64,000 nucleotides of DNA, from positions 806,001-870,000 of the forward strand of contig NZ_QUOV01000001.1 in NCBI RefSeq assembly GCF_003390395.1. Reading direction: 5' to 3'. Positions 49,296 through 57,222 of the stretch are shown in pieces. Each line of letters starts with the position of its first letter. The stretch's first letter is position 1. A program made the position numbers and the translations under genes. Source of the DNA: Thalassotalea euphylliae (lineage in GTDB: Bacteria; Pseudomonadota; Gammaproteobacteria; Enterobacterales; Alteromonadaceae). Under the pieces are notes generated by a model. It was not told where the DNA came from. It did not search any database and worked only from the letters and a program-made list of their open reading frames with translations.

Positions 49296-50027
49296 ATGAT
49301 GATGAAAAAGTTAATCTCAACACCAGTAATCTTATCTAGTTTTGTATTCGCACTGAGCTCTGCGGCGATTAGTGCTCAGCAATTAAGCCCAAGTAATCTT
49401 ATTGAACGGCCATTAGTCTTAGCTGATGGTGAAATTGCCGTCGGTGGGGCATTGCTCTTTGGCGAACAAACTGACGGTGACAATAAATGGCGCGCATTGC
49501 CCGTGTTTGGCTACGGCGTTACTGATAATGTTACTGTTGGCTTTGGCGGTATTCGCTATCAATTTATGGAACGTTGGCAAGACAAAACAGGGCTCGAGAT
49601 GACGCTAGGTTTAGGTTTAACTGGCGGGCGAGAAGTTATCGGCGCTGACGACTCTTACGGGGTTGGTCTTGATTTGTCGGGTAAGTATGTATTTAGCTCA
49701 GATACCGCACTGACTTTTGGCATCGAATATATTCATTGGCAAGAAGACAAACGCGATAATCGTGGTGAAGTTGCATTGTCAGTTGGATTTGAACAGCGCC
49801 TCTATGGTCAGTTGAGTGCCTTTGGTCAATATACCTATAGCGATTTGCACGATTTCGTTGAAGATGATTCACACGCAGGCTCGCTTGGCTTAAATTACAC
49901 CTTATCAAAGCAGTCTGATATTGGCTTGCTTGTGACCTACTCGAATTTTGACGCACAAGCCAATGGCTATAAAGCCGATGATATTTATGAAAAAACCGCT
50001 GGTGTGTATTACACCTATCGTTTTTAG
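49296..50027 (+). CDS. Outer-membrane beta-barrel protein
   Basis: This 243-residue protein has a signal peptide (cleavage after ISA) and amphipathic strands ending in YYTYRF, with a C-terminal Phe. It contains alternating-hydrophobicity strands such as VTVGFGGIRYQFME, SLGLNYTLSKQSDIGLLVTYSNF and RGEVALSVGFEQRL. Three ATGs occur in a row (49296, 49299, 49302); the last has the best spacing to AAAGGGA. I do not assign a family; it resembles small OmpW- or transporter-like barrels. The MITE ends 30 bp upstream, so its promoter must lie in the MITE or the gene must be read through. Confidence 0.75.
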   Translation: MMMKKLISTPVILSSFVFALSSAAISAQQLSPSNLIERPLVLADGEIAVGGALLFGEQTDGDNKWRALPVFGYGVTDNVTVGFGGIRYQFMERWQDKTGLEMTLGLGLTGGREVIGADDSYGVGLDLSGKYVFSSDTALTFGIEYIHWQEDKRDNRGEVALSVGFEQRLYGQLSAFGQYTYSDLHDFVEDDSHAGSLGLNYTLSKQSDIGLLVTYSNFDAQANGYKADDIYEKTAGVYYTYRF

Positions 50028-50040
50028 CGGTATGATAGTG

Positions 50041-50097
50041 AGCGAGTTCATTTGTTTTGGCAATTCATTGAAGCCAAGGTGATGAACTCGCTTTTTA
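50041..50097 (+). terminator. Terminator after the outer-membrane protein gene
   Basis: AGCGAGTTCAT (50041-50051) pairs exactly with ATGAACTCGCT (50082-50092), followed by T-run. An inner TTGGC/GCCAA pair extends the hairpin. It separates the barrel gene from the response regulator. Confidence 0.8.
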
Positions 50098-50227
50098 GCG
50101 CATAAATTGCTGGTCATAGCGTTGAATATTATGCTGAGTCGTATGTTAAAAGGGAGTTAGCTGCCTATTATGGAAATGAAGTTGATAAAAGGTACATTTA
50201 TTAAAGGTAAGCAGATGGAAGGTAAGC

Positions 50228-50977
50228 ATGGAAATTAATCAAGGGCATGTCTTTTTGGTTGAGGATGACACCAGTTTAGCGGACTTGGTTCAAGATTATT
50301 TTCAGCGTCAAGGTTACCAAGTGTCTGTGGAAGGGCAAGGTGATAAGGCGGTTGAACGCATAGTTGCGGCTAAACCGGATCTGATCATTCTCGATTTAAT
50401 GCTGCCTGGAAAAAATGGGCTAGATATATGTCGAGAGCTACGACCACAACTTGATACGCCGATCTTAATGCTAACGGCGCGAACAGATGATATTGATCAA
50501 ATTGTTGGCTTGGAAGTTGGCGCTGATGATTACATCTGCAAGCCAGTTAAGCCGAGATTGCTACTGGCAAAGGTAAATGCGACCTTGCGCCGCGGTGCAA
50601 AAATCGCTAATCAAGTAGCAATTGAGGAAGCTGCGGCTCCCGTTGCGACACAAACTATCGCACCGGGCATTATTAAATGCGGCACCTTAACCGTTAACAA
50701 GAATAAGCAGGAAGTCTTTCTTGCCAATGAGGCGATTGAGCTAACCACAAATGAGTTAGAACTGCTTTACCAGTTTGTGGTGAATGCTGATCAAATATTG
50801 TCGCGTGACGATTTACTTAACACCCTACGTGGCTTTGGTTACGACGGCTTAGATCGCACTGTTGATATGTTGGTATCGCGTCTGAGAAAAAAACTGGGTG
50901 ACAACTCCACCAAGCCGAGCAAGATTAAAACGGTGTGGAAGAAAGGCTACTTATTGGTTGCTGATGCATGGCAATAG
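50228..50977 (+). CDS. OmpR-family response regulator, RstA-like
   Basis: This 249-residue two-component regulator has receiver acidic pocket E12-D13-D14, phospho-acceptor D56 (LIILDLMLPGKNG), a conserved Thr in MLTARTDD, and Lys in YICKPVKP. The C-terminal winged helix is ELTTNELELLYQFV and LDRTVDMLVSRLRKKL. A 25-residue Ala/Val-rich linker is longer than usual. It is followed by its kinase after 103 bp of tandem repeats. By context it probably governs the mipA/DUF3019 genes. Confidence 0.88.
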   Translation: MEINQGHVFLVEDDTSLADLVQDYFQRQGYQVSVEGQGDKAVERIVAAKPDLIILDLMLPGKNGLDICRELRPQLDTPILMLTARTDDIDQIVGLEVGADDYICKPVKPRLLLAKVNATLRRGAKIANQVAIEEAAAPVATQTIAPGIIKCGTLTVNKNKQEVFLANEAIELTTNELELLYQFVVNADQILSRDDLLNTLRGFGYDGLDRTVDMLVSRLRKKLGDNSTKPSKIKTVWKKGYLLVADAWQ

Positions 50978-51001
50978 ATGACACATGGCAATAGATGACA
51001 C
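50968..51001. repeat. Exact 17-bp tandem duplication across the regulator stop codon
   Basis: ATGGCAATAGATGACAC occurs twice in a row. The first copy carries the TAG stop, so the duplication left the protein end unchanged and added non-coding DNA. Confidence 0.95.
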
Positions 51002-51019
51002 CTATTCGTTTATCATAAA

Positions 51020-51075
51020 CACTCATTTAACAGCAGTCACTTAACGGCACTCACATATAGGCGCTCACTTAGCAT
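51020..51075. repeat. Degenerate 14-bp tandem repeat
   Basis: Four 14-bp units of the form CACTCATTTAACAG fill the gap between the regulator and the kinase gene. The period is not a multiple of three, as allowed in non-coding DNA. Confidence 0.75.
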
Positions 51076-51080
51076 CAATA

Positions 51081-52547
51081 ATGAAAAACCTTTTTATTCG
51101 GCTCTATCTGTTTCTTATTTTAACCTTGGTCGGGCTCGGTTGGAGTATTGATCTACTTTACAACGCAACCTTAAATAAGGCCGTGGTAGCTGAGCGCCAA
51201 TTAACGTCAGACCTTGAGCTGCACAAAGGAACATTTTTCTTACTGGAGACCGAACTCAAGCGCCAACCTGCGCCAACTCGCGAGCAACATTTAACGGCAA
51301 TCACCACCTCATTTGGTTATCCCGTCTCTTTACTGCATTTAGCTGAGCTAACATCGATTGCTGAGCGTGTGGAAACTCCTCTTAGTCAAGCTCAGCTGGA
51401 CTATTTAAGCCTTGGTGGCATTGTTACGCTTTACGATGATATCGCTGGCGAAAGCTGGTTTTTTAAAACCTTAACGCCGACTCAAGCAAACCCGCGTATT
51501 AGCGCAGAAGCGATAAAGTTCGCCCCAGCAGAGCCAGCCAATATTATTGCCTTAGGGCCAATATTGACAGAAAGCGCAGAGCAAACCGACGCTGTTTATA
51601 CTTTGATATTTTTTATTGGCCTAGCATTGGTGGTTTTTATTTGGGTGTGGCCAATTTCGCGCGGCTTAATGTCGCTTACCAAAGCTGCAACAATCTTCGG
51701 GCGTGGTGATTTTAGTGTCCGAGCTAGCACTAAAGTGGCGAAACCTTTAGAACAACTTGTTTTGCGCTTTAATTCGATGGCGGCGCGTATTCAACGTTTA
51801 ATTAAATCGCACCAAGAGCTATCACATGCTGTTTCTCATGAGCTTAGAACGCCAATTGCCCGCATTCGTTTTGCCATGGAAATTATTCGTGATGAAGACG
51901 ATAAAGCCATGGTCAATCAATACATAGATACCATGGACAAATCGATTGAAGAGTTGGATGCCTTGGTTGATGAGCTATTAGTTTACGCCCGCTTTGACCG
52001 TGAAGAACCGCAGCTTGAGCTTAAATCTATTAATTTGGTCAATTTAGCCTACGACGTTTGCCATCGATCTGCGTTAACGGAACCCGAATTAACTTTTCAA
52101 ATAAATGGCATTAACTACCAAGATGCGAATGAACTAAGTGAAGTGACATGCTTTGCGGACAAAGAAGCGATGAATCGCGTGGTCGATAACTTAGTTCGCA
52201 ATGCCGTGCGTTATGCCAAAACTACAATTAATATTGCTATCTCAAATGACGGTCAACAAGCCAGCAAGAGCGGTAGCCCAGAAGGGAGTTTGCACGTTCA
52301 AAAGCCAGCAGCGCCACAAGTAAAACTTGCGGTACAAGACGATGGCCCCGGTATTCCAGAGCCGGATAGACAATCCTTGTTTGAACCCTTTGTTAGGCTG
52401 GAAGATACACGTGATCATAAATCTGGCGGTATCGGCTTAGGGCTTGCCATCGTAAAACGCTACGTGGAGCTGCATAAGGGACGCGTTGACGTCGATCAAG
52501 CACCGCTTGGCGGTGCGAGCTTTATATTGACTTGGCCAAAGCAATAG
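51081..52547 (+). CDS. Sensor histidine kinase, RstB-like
   Basis: This 488-residue kinase has an N-terminal span (LYLFLILTLVGLGWSIDLLY), a periplasmic sensor, a second span (IFFIGLALVVFIWVWPISRG) and HAMP. HisKA has His253 (SHAVSHELRTPIARIRFAMEI), and the ATPase domain has DNLVRNAVRYA, DDGPGIPEPDRQSLFEPFVRL and GGIGLGLAIVKRYV. The HELRTPIAR context and pairing match RstB. A loop of about 30 residues rich in Ser/Gln/Pro lies in the ATP-binding domain (SNDGQQASKSGSPEG), another possible repeat-derived insertion. Confidence 0.88.
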   Translation: MKNLFIRLYLFLILTLVGLGWSIDLLYNATLNKAVVAERQLTSDLELHKGTFFLLETELKRQPAPTREQHLTAITTSFGYPVSLLHLAELTSIAERVETPLSQAQLDYLSLGGIVTLYDDIAGESWFFKTLTPTQANPRISAEAIKFAPAEPANIIALGPILTESAEQTDAVYTLIFFIGLALVVFIWVWPISRGLMSLTKAATIFGRGDFSVRASTKVAKPLEQLVLRFNSMAARIQRLIKSHQELSHAVSHELRTPIARIRFAMEIIRDEDDKAMVNQYIDTMDKSIEELDALVDELLVYARFDREEPQLELKSINLVNLAYDVCHRSALTEPELTFQINGINYQDANELSEVTCFADKEAMNRVVDNLVRNAVRYAKTTINIAISNDGQQASKSGSPEGSLHVQKPAAPQVKLAVQDDGPGIPEPDRQSLFEPFVRLEDTRDHKSGGIGLGLAIVKRYVELHKGRVDVDQAPLGGASFILTWPKQ

Positions 52548-52594
52548 CGCCTGCATTCTGACCATTCATCGTGAATGACATTGCTAATCAGTGA

Positions 52595-52996
52595 CTAAAA
52601 GCGTTCTAGCAGGTCCCATTTATTGCCATAAAGATCTTCAAACACCGCCACGGTCGCGTAGCTTTCTTCACGAGGTTTTTCGAGGAAGTTAACACCGTTC
52701 GCTTTCATTTGTTCGTAGTCTCGCCAAAAGTCATTGGTGTTAAGAAATAGCATCACCCGTCCACCCACTTGATTACCAACTGCGGCGAGCTGTTCATCGT
52801 TCTTGGCTTTTGCAAGTAGTAAATGGGTGCCGGTTGTATTTTGTGGCTTCACCACGACCCAGCGTTTGCCGTCACCCATTGCGGTGTCCTCAACCAAAGT
52901 AAAGGAAAGCTTTTGGGTGTAAAACTCAATGGCATCGTCATAATCAGCCACAACTAGTGCTATGGTGGCAATGTCTTGTTGTATTGGTTTGCTCAT
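52595..52996 (-). CDS. VOC family (glyoxalase-like) protein
   Basis: This 133-residue protein has the typical start IATIALVVADYDDAIEFYTQKLSFTLVED and end VAVFEDLYGNKWDLLERF. The family fold binds a divalent metal; this subgroup (YaeR/PhnB-like glyoxalases) has no fixed substrate. It is convergent with the RstB-like kinase gene. Confidence 0.85.
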   Translation of the reverse strand: MSKPIQQDIATIALVVADYDDAIEFYTQKLSFTLVEDTAMGDGKRWVVVKPQNTTGTHLLLAKAKNDEQLAAVGNQVGGRVMLFLNTNDFWRDYEQMKANGVNFLEKPREESYATVAVFEDLYGNKWDLLERF

Positions 52997-53106
52997 TTAT
53001 TCAAGTTCGCTAGGAATAATTACGCGGCATTATAGCTGACTCGCTCTATTAAGCTATCGGTTACCTGCTAAGTGCTAACTACTAAGAGTTTAGTTAGGCG
53101 TTAACA

Positions 53107-53631
53107 TTACTCTTGAAGTGGTTCTGCGTGAAAATCTAGTTGCCAATAGCCAACATCTAACCATTGTCTAAACTTCAGCCCGACCTTGTTAAATTGTGCC
53201 GCTTGGGCCATCCCCAGTTTTTCGTGCAGACCCACACTGGCGGGGTTGGGTAAGGTAATGCCGCCAATTGCATGGCGTATGCCAAGTGCTTTTAGCTGAT
53301 CGAACAAAACTCGATACAGTTTTAAGCCTAGCCCTTGTCTAAGGTGCTGAGGCGATAAGTAAACTGATACTTCAACAGCAAAGCGGTAAGCGCTGCGCTC
53401 GCGCCACTTGCTCGCATAGGCGTAGCCAACTAATTGCTGCTGTTCGTTTTCAATGACTAGCCAAGGCAGCTTAGCTGCTAACACTATATCGATTCGATGG
53501 CTAATCTCTTCTGCCGAAATAGGTGTTTCTTCAAAAGTTGCCGTTGAGGTTTCAATATAGTGATTGTAAATATCGCAGATAGCTTTTGCATCTAGCGCAT
53601 TTGCTTGGCTTAAATTCCTAATTGTTGTCAT
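53107..53631 (-). CDS. GNAT N-acetyltransferase, phosphinothricin/MnaT type
   Basis: This 174-residue acetyl-CoA-dependent transferase begins DAKAICDIYNHYIETSTATFEETPIS, a hallmark of the Pat/MnaT (YncA) group acting on methionine sulfoximine or related toxic amino acids. The acetyl-CoA loop is EVSVYLSPQHLRQGLGLKLYR, and NPASVGLHEKLGM follows. The C-terminal GYWQLDF is typical. The substrate is inferred from the family only. Confidence 0.87.
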   Translation of the reverse strand: MTTIRNLSQANALDAKAICDIYNHYIETSTATFEETPISAEEISHRIDIVLAAKLPWLVIENEQQQLVGYAYASKWRERSAYRFAVEVSVYLSPQHLRQGLGLKLYRVLFDQLKALGIRHAIGGITLPNPASVGLHEKLGMAQAAQFNKVGLKFRQWLDVGYWQLDFHAEPLQE

Positions 53632-53855
53632 TTAGTTACCGTTAGTTTTACACCTGAATCTATCAAAATACTCGCAAAGTTACTTCAAGGTAAAGTGAAG
53701 AAATTTGGGGTGTAAATGACTATTTTTACTAGGCAAATTTTGATTGCCATATTTTGGCCATAGTTTATCGCCACATTGCCAGATTTTAGTTAGTTCATGC
53801 CTAGGATCTTTTGTTGAACTTGCACTTAAGCTTTCCCTACTGGAGCAAAAAGGCA

Positions 53856-56327
53856 GTGTTCACCAATAAAACAAGAGATTATTTACAACCGCAGCAATCA
53901 TTTTTCTTTGCACAGGCGCGGCGAAAACGCAGGTATCAACGAATTAGGCGGTTGCTGGTAATAATCGTTCTGAGTTTTTTAGTATTACTGCTCGTACTCT
54001 ATACGCGTCAATCCATGGCATCTCAGGTTCTACGTAATGATGGGGCAACTAATCCTTATTTACTAAGCCCAATGTTAGTGTTTAATCATCCTGATCCTAA
54101 GCTGCGTTTCGCTAGTGCGGTTGATACCAGCATTGATGTCGAAATCAATGGCTTAATCGCGATTGCTGAGTTTAAGCAGGTCTTTGTCAATCCGCATGGC
54201 ATTGCACTTGATGGTCAGTATCAATTTCCATTGCCAGAAGATGGTGCCGTTCATTATTTACATATGCGTGTTGGCGAGCGAGAAATTGAGGGCACTATTA
54301 TGCCTAAGCCACAAGCTAGGCGGCTTTTTAACCAAGCTAAAGCGACGGGGAAGAAGGCGAGCTTAGTGAACCAACATCGCCCAAACTTGTTTACTAATGA
54401 GCTAGCGAATATTCCCGCAGGCAGCGAAGTTGAAATTACGATTCGTTTAATGATGCCAGTATCAATTCATAATGATCAGTATTCGTTGCGTTTACCCAGT
54501 GCCATAACGCAGCGATATCAACCAATGCGGACACAAGCTGCTGCGGAGCAAACTTTAAGAAGTCGTAACTATCTTAGTAGTGATGTTAGTAGTAATGATG
54601 TTAGTAGTAATGATGTTAGTAGTAATGATGTTAGTAGTAATGATGTTAGTAACCATGCACGCATACATACTCGAAGTGGGGATCTGGAGTCTGGAACCTC
54701 AGGATCCGGTTTAGTTCGTCATTTACCTGATACAATTCATGGCGATAATAAGGTAGATAGTAAACTTGCGATTAATGTGCAGTTAAATGCAGGTGCTGAG
54801 CTTGCTAAAATTAGCAGCGCCAGCCACCAAATAGCAGTAGTCGCCTCTGATTATGGTCGATATAACATTCAACTCGCTAGCGGCGAGGCATCAGCCGATC
54901 GCAGCTTTGAGATAAACTGGCAACTAGCGAGCTCAAATGCTGTTCAAGTGGCCACCTATCACGAACAAATAGGAGAGGAACACTTTACCTTATTGACCCT
55001 TTACCCACCTAACTCTACTCTTAAGTCCCAAATTAACTCATCTCTAGAAAATCCGCTATCGGATGCTCATGCACCCGAGGTCAGTGCTGAAATGAATCAG
55101 CTTGCACGCGATATGATTTTTATTATCGACACATCAGGCTCAATGCAAGGAGCCTCAATTGCACAAGCTAAAGCGAGCCTGCAATACGCGATAAAACAAC
55201 TTAACCCTGCTGACAGCTTTAATATCTTGGCCTTTGATAGCAAGGTGTCGCGCTTGTTTAGCCAAACGCAAATGGCAACTAGCGAAAATATTTCCCGAGC
55301 TAAACACTTTGTCAGTGGCCTACGTGCTGACGGTGGCACCGAAATGTATCAGCCACTGAGCCAAGCGCTAGTGATGAGGCGAAGTAAAGCAGCAGACACA
55401 CAGCGAGAAAATGTACTTCGCCAGATTGTGTTTATTACTGATGGCGCTGTAACCAATGAATTTGAGCTGATGCAATTGCTCTCGCATAGTACGCAAAACT
55501 ATCGTTTGTATACCGTTGGCATTGGCGCAGCACCTAATGGCTATTTTATGAAAAAAGCCGCGCAATTTGGTCGCGGTCACTATGTGTTTATTCAGCGCCA
55601 GCAAGAAGTGCTAGATAAAATGACTGAGCTTTTAGACATCATCAGCAAGCCGCAGGTCACTAACCTTGAGCTGTCTTTTGATAATGTGATTCACGCAGCG
55701 CTTGATGTTTATCCAAAGCGATTAAGAGACTTACATGCCGGTCAGCCCTTACAGGTAGCGATAAAGTCATCACTACCCCTGACCAGTTTCGAAGTCACCG
55801 GGCAAACGCCACAAGGTGATTGGTATCGTTCAGTGGTGATTGATGAAAGCAATGATGCTGACACTAAATTCGCGAAAATCATTGATGACAGGGGGGAGAG
55901 CGCAAAAGAAGTAGATGAAAAAGGAGTGGCCAAGCTTTGGGCGCGTAGAAAAATTGCCGACTTACTGGATGGCTTGGTCACTGGCAAGCCGAAAGAGCAA
56001 ATAAAAAATGAAGTCACAACAACATCGCTTGCCTATCAAATATTATCGCCATACACGAGCTTACTGGCGATAGAAAAGCCAGTCGCCTCTGCAGAGGCCG
56101 CCGTTAAAATAGCACGAGCTAAGCGCCATGATATCAGGGAAAAGTTGGCTAATAGTCGGCTGGCGGTGCAAGAAAGCTTGCAATTGATGATGCCACAAAC
56201 ATCGCTTGGTTGGTTGTCGCAGCTGATGTTAGCAGCGTTATTGATGATTTCAGCGTGTGCCGTTTATTGGTTTGGCGGGGCAAAGCCAAAGCCAGTGGTT
56301 CAGCAGAGCAAAGCGCAAAGCCTATGA
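53856..56327 (+). CDS. Marine proteobacterial sortase target protein (VIT and vWA domains)
   Basis: The protein is about 823 residues. A cytoplasmic basic stretch precedes a membrane/signal anchor (LLVIIVLSFLVLLLVLY). A VIT domain follows (DVEINGLIAIAEFKQVFVNPHGIALDGQYQFPLPEDGAV; IPAGSEVEITIRL), then a low-complexity linker with a 15-bp repeat, then a vWA domain with MIDAS IIDTSGSMQGAS near residue 425 and GGTEMYQPL. The C-terminus has a sortase-like signal: MPQTSLG, a hydrophobic span (LMLAALLMISACAVYWFGG) and Lys-rich tail. No upstream ATG is in frame; GTG 53856 is my choice, with TTG 53811 the alternative. It overlaps the sortase gene by ATGA. Confidence 0.88.
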   Translation: MFTNKTRDYLQPQQSFFFAQARRKRRYQRIRRLLVIIVLSFLVLLLVLYTRQSMASQVLRNDGATNPYLLSPMLVFNHPDPKLRFASAVDTSIDVEINGLIAIAEFKQVFVNPHGIALDGQYQFPLPEDGAVHYLHMRVGEREIEGTIMPKPQARRLFNQAKATGKKASLVNQHRPNLFTNELANIPAGSEVEITIRLMMPVSIHNDQYSLRLPSAITQRYQPMRTQAAAEQTLRSRNYLSSDVSSNDVSSNDVSSNDVSSNDVSNHARIHTRSGDLESGTSGSGLVRHLPDTIHGDNKVDSKLAINVQLNAGAELAKISSASHQIAVVASDYGRYNIQLASGEASADRSFEINWQLASSNAVQVATYHEQIGEEHFTLLTLYPPNSTLKSQINSSLENPLSDAHAPEVSAEMNQLARDMIFIIDTSGSMQGASIAQAKASLQYAIKQLNPADSFNILAFDSKVSRLFSQTQMATSENISRAKHFVSGLRADGGTEMYQPLSQALVMRRSKAADTQRENVLRQIVFITDGAVTNEFELMQLLSHSTQNYRLYTVGIGAAPNGYFMKKAAQFGRGHYVFIQRQQEVLDKMTELLDIISKPQVTNLELSFDNVIHAALDVYPKRLRDLHAGQPLQVAIKSSLPLTSFEVTGQTPQGDWYRSVVIDESNDADTKFAKIIDDRGESAKEVDEKGVAKLWARRKIADLLDGLVTGKPKEQIKNEVTTTSLAYQILSPYTSLLAIEKPVASAEAAVKIARAKRHDIREKLANSRLAVQESLQLMMPQTSLGWLSQLMLAALLMISACAVYWFGGAKPKPVVQQSKAQSL
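54586..54645 (+). repeat. 15-bp perfect tandem repeat in the sortase target gene
   Basis: Four identical copies of TTAGTAGTAATGATG run in tandem, preceded by a 12-bp partial unit at 54574-54585 and followed by a degenerate one. They encode Val-Ser-Ser-Asn-Asp pentapeptides. The period is in frame, so slippage would alter linker length without breaking the gene. Confidence 0.97.
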
Positions 56328-56971
56328 TACTGTGGCAAAGGATTTTGATGGTAGGAAGTGGCGGCTTATTAGTGTTAGGGGCAGTGATAGCGATGCATGC
56401 ATTGTGGCTGCCAACCAAGGCCTGGCTAGCCCATGAGCTGATTAGCATTAGCTGGCAACATTATCGCGAAACGGGCCAATCGCTGAAGCCTTGGCCTTGG
56501 GCTGATACAACAGCGGCTGCACAGTTAAGCTTTTTGCGGCTCGAAGAAGATATTGTTGTGCTAAATAATGCCGATGCTACCTCGCTGGCATTTTCAGCGG
56601 GGATGATAGCGCCCTTCAATCGCGTTGATGGCGAGTCAACCATTGCCATTGCTGGCCATCAAGATACGCATTTTCGATTGCTCGCCAATATCAAAGTCGG
56701 GGACGAAATTAAACTCACTACCGCTGACGGCCAAGCACGGTATTATCAAATTTTTGACAGTGACATTGTCGAACAATCAGCGATGTTAAGTTTAGAACCT
56801 GATCAGGGCGGGCTGGTATTAGTGACTTGTTATCCTTTTAGTGACTTAACCAACTTAACTAGTTTAACGAGCGATAGCCCGTTAGCTAGTGTTGAACGGG
56901 CATCGCAGCGACTATTAGTTTATGCATTGCCAGTTTACAAACAGCCAGTTTACCAGCCACCAGTTAAATAG
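56324..56971 (+). CDS. Marine proteobacterial sortase
   Basis: This 215-residue membrane-anchored transpeptidase is of the kind paired with VIT/vWA targets in marine Proteobacteria. It has one N-terminal span (ILMVGSGGLLVLGAVIAMHAL). Catalytic His112 is in AGHQDTHF, Cys169 in VLVTCYPFS, and Arg196 in SQRLLVYA, so the triad is complete. ATG 56324 overlaps the target stop codon. The C-terminus is PVYKQ-PVYQP-PVK, generated by a 15-bp repeat. The usual PdsR/PdsS/PdsO partners of this system are not adjacent. Confidence 0.9.
   Translation: MILWQRILMVGSGGLLVLGAVIAMHALWLPTKAWLAHELISISWQHYRETGQSLKPWPWADTTAAAQLSFLRLEEDIVVLNNADATSLAFSAGMIAPFNRVDGESTIAIAGHQDTHFRLLANIKVGDEIKLTTADGQARYYQIFDSDIVEQSAMLSLEPDQGGLVLVTCYPFSDLTNLTSLTSDSPLASVERASQRLLVYALPVYKQPVYQPPVK
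56846..56872 (+). repeat. 9-bp tandem repeat in the sortase gene
   Basis: TTAACCAAC, TTAACTAGT and TTAACGAGC encode LTN-LTS-LTS in a loop just after the catalytic Cys. Confidence 0.85.
56930..56971 (+). repeat. 15-bp tandem repeat forming the sortase C-terminus
   Basis: CCAGTTTACAAACAG and CCAGTTTACCAGCCA are followed by a partial CCAGTTAAATAG carrying the stop. The encoded tail lies beyond the catalytic domain. Confidence 0.88.
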
Positions 56972-57078
56972 ACCTTTGGTTATTAACGACTTACGCTCGA
57001 CACTTGGTATTCACGTTACTTAGCGTGTACTACTGAAATTTTAAATTCTCACCTATAGTTAGTATTTAATAGTGGTAA

Positions 57079-57118
57079 AAGCGTTTAGAACTCTGGAGCC
57101 TGTTTAATCTAAACGCTT
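57079..57118. repeat. 11-bp inverted repeat related to the MITE interior
   Basis: AAGCGTTTAGA at 57079-57089 pairs exactly with TCTAAACGCTT at 57108-57118 over an 18-nt loop. The core GCGTTTAGA/TCTAAACGC is the same as the inner hairpin of the MITE at 49023/49101. It lies between the sortase gene and the PAS-GGDEF gene. Confidence 0.7.
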
Positions 57119-57222
57119 GCTAAAGTGCTAATTAAGAGTGGTAGCGAATTAACTGCTCAGTTTTACCTAACTTGATAATAATAGTGCAGCGCAAGGCTGC
57201 GATAATAAAGGTATTGGTTGTT

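Noticed and set aside
49148..49339. Frames inside and after the MITE that could suggest a passenger protein or transposase fragment
   Set aside because: They are short, overlap the terminal repeat, and show no transposase residues (DDE or HUH); the element is non-coding.
50228..52547. The two-component pair considered as PdsR/PdsS of the sortase system
   Set aside because: The kinase is the size and layout of RstB, the pair is closer to the mipA/DUF3019 genes, and two unrelated minus-strand genes separate it from the sortase.
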